Shown one piece after another: positions 56,648 to 64,000 of a DNA stretch of 64,000 bases. Both the position numbers and the translations under genes were made by a program. The stretch is from the NCBI GenBank assembly GCA_025331125.1, contig JAOALB010000160.1, positions 1 to 64,000 on the forward strand. The letters are read 5' to 3'. The DNA is from Mycogone perniciosa. Its lineage: Eukaryota > Ascomycota > Sordariomycetes > Hypocreales > Hypocreaceae. The notes beneath the pieces are model-generated. The model was given only the letters and a program-made list of their open reading frames with translations. It ran no database searches and was not told the origin of the DNA. Every line of letters begins with the position of its first letter. Position 1 is the stretch's first letter.

Positions 56648-57353
56648 GCTGGCAGGTGGAGTTCCCTGTTGCGTCCCTTGCAGCCGGGGAGGAAGGCCTA
56701 GATTGAAGTCGTGGCAGCCGAGGGCACGAGACAACAAGGCTGGATGGTCAACGGAGTCTCTCGCACTCTCTAGCACTCTCAGGCGCTGTAGGAGGCAAGA
56801 TCTGCTGGCGGGTGCGGTCGAAAGGTTCAGACACTTATACGAGTAGACTTATCAGGCGCCGTCGGCCGTGCGTCATAACAAACAGGCGTCAACTGCCACT
56901 GTTGCTAGGCTCGTGTCGATCCTTGGAGACGGCTGCTTGTACTCCGTACGTGATGGAAAGCGCCGCTAAAATGAAATGGTGGTGCGCGTTGGAGGGGTAA
57001 AAGCGATAAGATTGCTTGCTTTGTTGACCCTTGCCACCCACCTTTGCCACATGCATTCCATGTGGCGGTGCAGTCTCGTCCCAACTTACAACTTACAAAC
57101 ATCCCTGTTTCCTATCAACATCAACCCGTCCAACAAGTTGAACCGTCAAATCCATGCGAAAATGCAGCCCATGGCAGAAAAAACCGCTGATTAAACACAC
57201 AACCTGCATCTGCCTACGGAGCACCCAGCATAAACACATAAAAAACAATCCGCTATGGGAGCTTCCAAGTGTGTAGGGTAGCTGATGCTATGGAAGGCTG
57301 CGAGTTCAGTTCATAGGGCAAGAAAATGATACCGAATTTCATCCGAGGCATCT
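56648..57353. other. Promoter region of VID27
   Basis: About 700 bases between the VID27 start and the tRNA gene. It holds a motif copy at 56940-56948. A GGTGGCAA-like element near 57030 resembles the yeast proteasome PACE box but serves no proteasome gene here. Confidence 0.5.
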
Positions 57354-57451
57354 GGCGAGATGGCCGAGTTGGTTATGGCGTCAGGTTAAGGCTACCTTAA
57401 CAGCAATTCCTGGTGGAGCAATCCGCGTGGGTTCGAGTCCCACTCTCGTCA
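57354..57451 (+). tRNA. tRNA-Leu(AAG) with a 16-base intron
   Basis: This class II tRNA is 98 bases with its intron. Acceptor stem GGCGAGA pairs with TCTCGTC (one G-T), and the discriminator is A. The D arm is GCC...GGC. The anticodon stem TCAGG/CCTGG encloses anticodon AAG at 57388-57390. The intron, about 57392-57407, contains CCTTAA, which can pair with the anticodon loop as fungal tRNA introns do. The long variable arm TGGA...TCCG identifies Leu. The T arm reads GTGGG-TTCGAGT-CCCAC. A Pol III T5 terminator is at 57460-57464. An identical copy sits at 61136-61233 on the other strand. Confidence 0.95.
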
Positions 57452-57865
57452 ACCTTGTCTTTTTGCCCTTCTGCATGAAACAGTCTCATACAACAACCGT
57501 GTTTATGGCAATATTTTTTTTTACCTCTCGGACTCATTATAACTATACAGTACGAAGTACTCCTTGCGCCCTTTTTCTTGTGCTAATGTCATTGAACGAA
57601 TCGCTTAATATCACGAATAAGCCAGCGTATTATAGATACTCCGCGCCCAGCTATGTTAAATAAAAAGAACATGCCATGCTAACTCCAAAACCCGTTATCC
57701 GCTATTAAAACAACCCCCGTTTAGTTATCAACCCGGACACCGAACTGAGCCACGGCCATCTATGTCGGCTTTTGTGTGCTGAACCGTCGTTTGAAAGCAC
57801 GAACAGCAGATTTTGATAATAGATAGTCGATGGGTGGATAGAATAATGGTGGTGGTAATAGTACC
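57452..57865. other. Spacer between tRNA-Leu and the HTH gene
   Basis: 414 bases, AT-rich, with one sister motif TACGAAGTA at 57551-57559. No gene is visible. Confidence 0.5.
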
Positions 57866-58351
57866 TTATTTTGTCGGATTCTTCTTCGGCCTTCCTGATC
57901 GTGGTGCGTCCACAACATGCTCCATCTGCACAGGCCGTCCGGGAATATATCCCCTCTTCCGGGCTCTCCCCAACAGCTTCGCAAATGAAACGCGCTTGAT
58001 ACCGCACTTTTTCTCGATATCCTTGGGCTTTATGCCCTCGCCGTAGAGGGCCAGCGCGGCAGCTCTGGCGGCAACAGAGGATTCTGGACCTCTTCTGATT
58101 CGGTCCGAGCCAGCCGCATCTCCGTCTTGGCCAGCAACGTCCGGAGAAGCAGCGTCAATAGGGGCCTCGGCAGACGAATCTTCAGCCGGATCAGTAGTAG
58201 GATCCTCGTCGGGGCCAATGTCAATACCAGTGCCGGGGCCGGGCCCGGGAGACTGTACGAGTGGTATTGATGGCGAGGCCTCGGGCCCAGTGGCAGTTGT
58301 GGAGGCTGCTAGGCCTTCAGGAGACCGAGGCCGAGGCTGTGCTGGATTCAT
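57866..58351 (-). CDS. Helix-turn-helix protein with transposase-like DNA-binding domain
   Basis: This is a single-exon gene. The ATG at 58351 (MNPAQPRPRSPEGLAAS) gives 161 residues; the frame is open slightly further, but with no other ATG. The first 85 residues are Pro/Asp/Ala-rich and disordered. The last 70 form a compact HTH: AARAAALALYGEGIKPKDIE, KKCGIKRVSFAKLLGRARKR, then GYIPGRPVQMEHVVDAPRSG and RPKKNPTK. The DAPRSGRPKK ending and the helix pattern resemble the N-terminal HTH of Tc1/mariner-type transposases and many fungal proteins derived from them. No DDE catalytic domain follows, so it is either a domesticated DNA-binding domain or a truncated relic. It lies next to a tRNA gene, a common insertion neighbourhood. 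Function is unknown, and the homology call is from motif memory. Confidence 0.72.
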   Translation of the reverse strand: MNPAQPRPRSPEGLAASTTATGPEASPSIPLVQSPGPGPGTGIDIGPDEDPTTDPAEDSSAEAPIDAASPDVAGQDGDAAGSDRIRRGPESSVAARAAALALYGEGIKPKDIEKKCGIKRVSFAKLLGRARKRGYIPGRPVQMEHVVDAPRSGRPKKNPTK

Positions 58352-59356
58352 TGCGAGCACAGAGGGAACTGCAATTGCAAGCAGACGGAGCTGTAATTGT
58401 AAGCGGAATACTCAGCCTCTGTTACGGTTAATGATGGTGGCCTTTCCTCATTCTTGTACGAATTGCATGCTATCGGCTTTGTAAGGTACCACTACACTAC
58501 CCTACCTGCTAATAGTCCCCACTAGAGCTTGGAAGAGGTCCACTGGCAAACCGACAAGAAGCACTACCACTTTGGCATGCAGTGTTTTATTACCATGGAG
58601 GAGGACGGATCTAGTCCGTTGTCCTAGTAGTATTTTACCCCGGATTTTTATGCAAGGCTATGTACGGAGTACTCATATGTTGGTCCTCGTCTACGACCCC
58701 AGAGTCCCGAGGCGTATGACTTTCCCGTTTCATCGTTTCGGTTGTTTGCCCAGATAGAAATGGGTAACAGTACTCTGTACCTGTGCCACTGTGCAGTGCC
58801 GTGCCCACGCTATATGACACCAGCTTGCAGAATACACGGATAAAGCCGTGCGGATTGAAGCGAACTCCGTATTACAGATAAGAGGGAGTAGGTAATAGGA
58901 TTACTACGGATACGAATGGGGTCTGTCATTGGGAAAACGGCCGCCGCTCAGCAGCGAAGGGCGCTGCGGGCTTTTCAGTGGTGGCTTATGCCCCAATCCA
59001 AGCACTGGGCCCAGCATCAATGGATCCTTTGTGAGCCATGAATCCTCACGTGCGCCTCCCGGTGAGCCCAGCTGATCGGGAGCTATTGTCATTGCTCAGC
59101 CTTGCCATGGCGTCTGATGGCTGTGCGTTCTGCTGCTCGTGAGGCGACAGAGCAACGGATTGACGGCTGAGCATGTGATCACATCTCTCTGACGGCCTTT
59201 GGGTGCCTGTAACCCTCTGCCTTGTGACGAGGCGAAGGCAGGCAGGCAGGCATGGTTGGGTAACGTTAACTACCTTGCCTTACATGCCTTATCCTTAACC
59301 TCAGGACTTCCCATCTCTCATGGCTTAACAAATGAAACCAAAACAAATATCCCGCC
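58352..59356. other. Divergent intergenic region between the HTH gene and the hydrolase gene
   Basis: 1.0 kb with a motif copy at 58663-58671. A GGCA repeat lies near 59238-59252. No gene was identified. Confidence 0.5.
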
Positions 59357-60935
59357 ATGACTGTCGTCGAGTTCTACACCTCACAAGTTGGCGGCGACTC
59401 CGTCATCAACTACAGCTACACCGATTTCCCCTTGCGTCTTCTCGCAAAGGACGTCTACTACTTCTTTGTCTATGCCTGGGCTCTGCCATGGATTGTGTTG
59501 CCTTTGCGTCCCTTTGACTCGGGCGAGTTCGATGAGCTGTACCCGTCTCTCATGAACATATACTGCGTTATTGTGCACGTCGTGCTGTTTGTTCTTCAGC
59601 TCATGTTTCTCCTTGCGCTTCCTTTCACCATCTTATTTCCTCTCTGGATGGACATTATTGGAATCGCAGGGTTCCTCTTGTTAAACCGGCTGTTGTTCGG
59701 CCTGCTGAATGGCAGAGGTATCATCTTTCACTCAGATGAGAAGTATGCCAAACCACTTCCACAGCATGAGCATGAGCAGTGGGTGTTTCTGAATGGTGTT
59801 TCCGTTGGGTAGGTCTCTGTTCTCTTTGCCCAAGTCTTAATTTGCATCTACTAAATCTAAACTCAATGTTAGTAAGCACTGGATGAAAATGAATCTGAAT
59901 CGTCTAGCTATAACATTTGGCCGTCCCATCCTTGGTATTCACAACCGCACCTGTGGTATCATCTTCGATGTCATCGAGTGCCTTATCCAACGCAACCTCG
60001 GCTATGCCACAACCGATGTACGGGTTTGCTACAAGCACCTCAAGAAAATCTTGTACGACCCCAGGAAATCCAAGGTCATCTTCATTCTTCACTCCCAGGG
60101 AGCCATCGAGGGCGGTATGGTTCTGGACTGGCTCTTGCAGGAAGTTCCCCAGGATCTCCTGGCGAAACTTGAGGTTTACACCTTTGGCAACGCCGCGAAT
60201 CATTTTAATAACCCGCACCGCCACCTCTTTACCCAAAGTCTGGCTTGGTCGAGACCCCTTGAAGCAATCAAAACGTTTATAGCCGAGACAACCTTCGAAA
60301 GCCCCATTGCTAGTCCCGTGGAGGAAAAGAAGAAGAAGAAGCTCCCGATATCTCTACAAAGACAAGCATCTTCCGAGCTGTCCCACACTGCCTCCGCTGC
60401 CAAAGATAGAGCTATTGGCCACATTGAACACTATGCACACACCACCGACTTCGTCGCCATATGGGGCATTCTCCATTTTGCGACTAACAAGATGGCCTCC
60501 CCAGAGCTCCCTCGTTTCCTTGGCCGTCTCTTCAACCGATCCAGCGCCCGTGGTGGGCATTTGCTCATTCAACATTACTTCGACGACATGTTTCCCCTGA
60601 AACGTGACCCAAAGACGGGCGAATTCCTGGGCGCGGACGAAGACAACGAGTTCATGGAAGAGACCATCAAGTTTGGCAAGGAGGGCACAGCCATGGATAA
60701 TGCGCGCGAGGCGTTTGAGATTAGCTACGGCGGCACCCAGGGCTTTGGAACGGGTGAGATTACAACTCCCGTCGAAGTCTATGATAAGCCTTGGGACCGC
60801 AAAGGGCGCAACAAGAGCGTTAAAGTTAAGGAGCTGAGCCGTTTATGGAGTTACAGGAATGGACTGAGTCCATCTCTGCCGCCCCCGATGCTGGTTACTG
60901 AGATTATTGGTGTGGTTAGGAACGCGACTCTGTAA
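59357..60935 (+). CDS. Membrane-associated alpha/beta-hydrolase-like protein
   Basis: It has two exons, 59357-59808 and 59873-60935, with a 64-bp intron in phase 2 (donor GTAGGT, acceptor TGTTAG), giving 504 residues. The N-terminal 130 residues hold hydrophobic segments: about 33-50 (VYYFFVYAWALPWIVLPL) and about 65-120 (IVHVVLFVLQLMFLLALPF, then PLWMDIIGIAGFLLLNRLLF). The rest looks like an alpha/beta hydrolase: after GRPILGIHNRTCGI comes VIFILHSQGAIEGGMVLDWL, with a probable nucleophile Ser225 in L-H-S-Q-G. The first Gly of the usual GxSxG is Leu here. A later block has LEVYTFGNAANHFNNP, then IEHYAHTTDFVAIWGILHF, where His and Asp candidates lie. The reaction is unknown; a lipid substrate is plausible. 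It sits between the two tRNA-Leu genes. Confidence 0.82.
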
Positions 60936-61135
60936 GGTCATGTTAGAAACGGCTGCATAGAATAGACATAAAGAAGGTAGCATGCCATCTGGAAAGAAAG
61001 AACAGGCACAAGTGAGCTGTACAATCACAAAACAGCAGTGCTTTTTCTCGTTATACGACAGACGTTTAGTAGTTAGTATCTTGGGGTCATAGCAAAAAAA
61101 ATCCAAGAGAAAATTGACAACAAGAGCAAAAAGAA
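60936..61135. other. 3' flank of the hydrolase gene and tRNA terminator
   Basis: 200 bases. The complement of A5 at 61128-61132 gives the T5 Pol III terminator of the minus-strand tRNA. Confidence 0.6.
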
Positions 61136-61233
61136 TGACGAGAGTGGGACTCGAACCCACGCGGATTGCTCCACCAGGAATTGCTGTTAAGGTAGCCTTA
61201 ACCTGACGCCATAACCAACTCGGCCATCTCGCC
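61136..61233 (-). tRNA. tRNA-Leu(AAG), identical second copy in inverted orientation
   Basis: This is the exact reverse complement of the 57354-57451 gene, including the 16-base intron. Flanking sequences differ, apart from a shared CTTTTTGC downstream. Identical copies 3.7 kb apart in opposite orientation suggest duplication or ongoing gene conversion. Confidence 0.95.
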
Positions 61234-61506
61234 ATACGACTTTGGATGTTAGTCCGTCGCTGATCAGCAATCATGAAGCTTCCATCAAATCGACACAAAC
61301 CTGGAATTTCGTTTTGATAGCCTGTTTCCTTACTCAATTTTCATATTCAACACATATTGAACCTGTGATTGTAGTTTTTAAAAAGAAAGGTATCTTTGCT
61401 ATACTAAAATGAACGCTAGCGCCTCCCCATCATCCTAATTCATGAATCGTGAACTCGTGTAGTATCCCAAAAGATTGCGTTGTATCGGTGAACATAACTC
61501 CTCCGC

Positions 61507-63626
61507 CTAAATAAGTAAGGGTTCAGAAACTCCATCGACTTTGGCTTCTTCCATGGCAGCCTTGATGTTTGCTTCGTGAATCCTGGCCATCTCTTGCATG
61601 ATGCGCTTGGGCTCGTTGTGTATCTTGAGCGGACGCGCGATACGCAGTGTTGCAAGGATCTTGCGGAAGATGGCGTACAGGAGAAAGAAGACGTTGACAA
61701 GGGCGAGGTAGATCATGGGGATGACGCTGAGGGGGATGTTGCCTAATAGAATTAGCTACTATACAAACCAATAAAAAACAGATACGCAGTGAATCAGCTT
61801 ACCGAATAGACCCTCGCGACGCTGGATTGTTTCCCAGAGCTCACAGGTCATGACTTCAGCTGCCCCGTCCCATTTCCAGGGACCTCTCATACGGAACTTG
61901 GAATTGAAGCTCGCACCCGCAGCCCATATATATAGCAGTCTCCAGCCCTTGCGGGTGCGGAATGAAAGCTTGAGCACCTCCGTGAAGGTTGGAGCTCCAT
62001 CGATGTCCTTGGCTAGCTGGTACGCGTAGCTGTCGTGCTCGACACCGTACGTCACACGGGCATCGGGTTTGTGGATGATACGGTAGTGCCACTCGTCATC
62101 TGGGTTAAGAGGCCTGGGAATGCGGTTGATGAGGTTCATGGTGAAGAGCATGGATTGCATCTCTGCCAGAGGGGGAATGGCACCGAAACCTGGTCGGATG
62201 AAGCCGATGAAGCCAATGGTTGGGTCGTCGGAATTCCATATTTGTCTGACGTCTGCGTCGATGCATAGAGGGTAAGCTTTGCGACCTTCATTGTCGGGAG
62301 TGTTGAGGAATGGGAATGATGGGAGGTATCCAGTGGCAAAGACGATGACGTCGGGCTTGACGACCGTTTCGTTGATTCTTTCAGACTCAGGGCGGCCATT
62401 GAGTGGGAAGTGAGCCACGCCATCGCTGGAGATGTGCGAAGGGGTTGGCGCAACTTCGATGACGCGTGAGACGGTGGGTGCCTCGGTGTTGAAGAAAAAT
62501 CGGCGAATTCGAGTAGTCAGGGGCCATTTGCTAGGGCGATAGGGCTGGGAGACGTAGGTGCTGATGCGCTGCCAAGCCTTATTGAAGAAGACTGAGTAAA
62601 GGGGAGATCTTAGTGTCTCTATGTATCACCATGAGAGGGAAGTTATATCTTACCCCTGGAAGCGTGGAAACGCTCGCTGTAGATCTGGCCAACGAACTGG
62701 TCGACCCCATATGGCGAGCCACCGCAGAGCCAGCATCCGGCGGGCAAAGCGACAAAGTGGTAATAGTTCCAGATTATCATGCTATCCCTCACAAGAGGGT
62801 GGACATACATGGAGTCAAAAAGCGTAATCTGGGACACGTCGAGAGGTAGTTGAGGAGAATCGTATGGCTTAGAGCCAAAGAGCCAGGGGAGGAAACGCTG
62901 ACTGGGAACTCTCTGGGAGCTCGAATTAGTATACATGAGGAGGAGGAAAATAAAGCATGAAGAGGGAAAATAATAAGATACCTTAGGTGCACCGAGCCAG
63001 CCATCGCGATGGCAGAGAATAACCCTCTCAGTATCGCCAGTCACCGCTAGGTAACAAACATCTGCGCTGGTTTCGCCGCTGCCAATGACCATGACCGTCT
63101 TACCCTTACCGAACTGCTCCCTCGACTTGAAGTCTGCAGAATGCATGGCTACAGGAACATGCTCCACGCCTGGGAGGTTAGGAATGTTGGGAGTGGCATG
63201 GACGCCAGAGCATACTGCAATGGCATCGCATTCCCATTCAACAATCTCTCCATCCGATGTCTTGTACGCGACAACATGCTCACTCTTGTCGCCTCTCCGA
63301 ATGGACTTCACCCATGTATTGAGGTTGATGTAGGGCCATAGCTCAAAGTGTGAAGCATACGCGTTAAGGTACTCGAGATATCGGTCAGAAGAAAAGAAGT
63401 CCGGGTCATTAGGACGAGGTCGAAAGTCAGAAAAGGTGGTAAAAAACTTGGATGAGACCAATTCGGCTTCCTCATATACGTGGTGAGAAAACACACCACC
63501 GAGCCTGTCGTGGGATTCGAAGAGCCTGACTTCAAAGGCAGAGATGGGGAAACGTCGATGGGCCTCAGTGAGAACCTTGAGCTGGACGAGCCCCGAGGGT
63601 CCACCACCAATGATGGCAACACGCAT
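61507..63626 (-). CDS. Flavin-containing monooxygenase-like protein
   Basis: This is a FAD- and NADPH-dependent monooxygenase of the FMO family, which oxygenates N or S atoms of small molecules. The exons are 63626-62982, 62912-62654, 62591-61803 and 61742-61507, giving 642 residues with splice phases 0, 1 and 1. The FAD motif G7-G-G-P-S-G12 is at the N-terminus (MRVAIIGGGPSG). The NADPH motif GSGETSAD is at 182-189, and the C-terminal ATGY motif (FATGYLPSFPF) follows in exon 3. An FMO-identifying-like segment reads LPGVEHVPVAMHSADF (about 151-166). The last exon adds a hydrophobic segment (LSVIPMIYLALVNVFFLLYAI) and a basic tail, so the enzyme is probably membrane-anchored, as animal FMOs are. 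The substrate cannot be read from sequence. Its neighbours are not pathway genes, so a secondary-metabolite role is not supported. Confidence 0.9.
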
Positions 63627-64000
63627 GTTGAATTTTTCCTCACTTTGAATATGAAGAACAAGGGGGGAAATGAAGCCAGGGAGAGGGAGATACTGCTTTG
63701 CACCGATCGATCGACTGGAGATGATGAGTAAGGCTCCAAGGACCCCGGGACAGACTAAGCTGATGGCTGGCTGCTAGATTAATTGCGATGCTGCGACGGC
63801 GTCCCTCTTATTAACTCACACGCTCGTCCGGGTCAGCCGCGAGCCCTCCCTCCCCTCCCTCCTCTTCATCGCGCTGCCCATAAGCGAGACTCTCATTGGC
63901 ATTAGTCAAGACAAGGTGGCCAGGTCAGGCTGGACCAGGCCCCCGATCCTGCAGGCTGGCTGAGGCACGAAACATCGTAAAGAGAATAGCACTGTCGGTG
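63627..64000. other. 5' flank of the FMO gene
   Basis: 374 bases to the window end. A CT-rich segment with GCCCTCCCTCCC-like sequence lies near 63842-63865. No gene start is visible. Confidence 0.5.

Noticed and set aside
57030..57045. PACE-like GGTGGCAA element
   Set aside because: It lies before VID27 and a tRNA gene, not before RPT3 or RPN3, and matches the yeast box only partly.

Overview
This is a 64 kb stretch of nuclear DNA from a filamentous ascomycete (Pezizomycotina). Several things point there: short GT-AG introns of about 50-110 bp, fungal protein families throughout (DASH/Spc34, Mis14, Vid27, Sld2, Lst7), a DIM-2 type DNA cytosine methyltransferase, and kilobase-scale intergenic spaces. 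The protein set and the very common TACGGAGTA-type motif suggest a Sordariomycete, perhaps Hypocreales. That placement is inference and is not proven by the sequence.

Layout. From 1 to 8 kb: a 5'-truncated Sec14 lipid-transfer gene behind a 76-base poly-C edge, kinetochore MIS14/NSL1 (-), a small unknown gene (-) and proteasome ATPase RPT3 (+). From 8 to 22 kb: LST7/folliculin-like (-), 5 kb of motif-rich non-coding DNA, DIM-2 (-), and replication factor SLD2 (-), which is divergent to a Topors-like RING protein (+). From 23 to 33 kb: a DsbA/FrnE-like thioredoxin-fold protein (+), DASH subunit SPC34 (-), an acidic unknown protein (-) and TAF12 (+). From 34 to 45 kb: proteasome RPN3 (+), a leucine-rich-repeat protein (+), a MYST acetyltransferase close to SAS2 (+) and nuclear-encoded ATP synthase subunit 9 (+). 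From 47 to 57 kb: exosome nuclease RRP6 (-), trehalose-phosphate synthase TPS1 (+) and VID27 (-). From 57 to 64 kb: two identical intron-containing tRNA-Leu(AAG) genes in opposite orientation, enclosing a helix-turn-helix protein (-) and a membrane alpha/beta hydrolase (+), followed by a flavin monooxygenase (-).

Most genes are housekeeping genes. Several work in shared processes: two proteasome lid/base subunits, two kinetochore proteins, and several chromatin or transcription proteins (DIM-2, SAS2-like, TAF12). They are not arranged as a biosynthetic cluster, and no intact transposon was recognised.

The strongest unexplained signal is a dispersed 9-base motif, TACGGAGTA/TACTCCGTA, with a one-transition sister form TACGAAGTA/TACTTCGTA. 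It recurs dozens of times, only in intergenic DNA and one intron, often as head-to-head palindromes. I read at least 23 exact copies of the first form. About 0.5 would be expected by chance in 64 kb at even base composition. Exon coordinates were set by eye from splice signals, frame continuity and family knowledge. No search was run.
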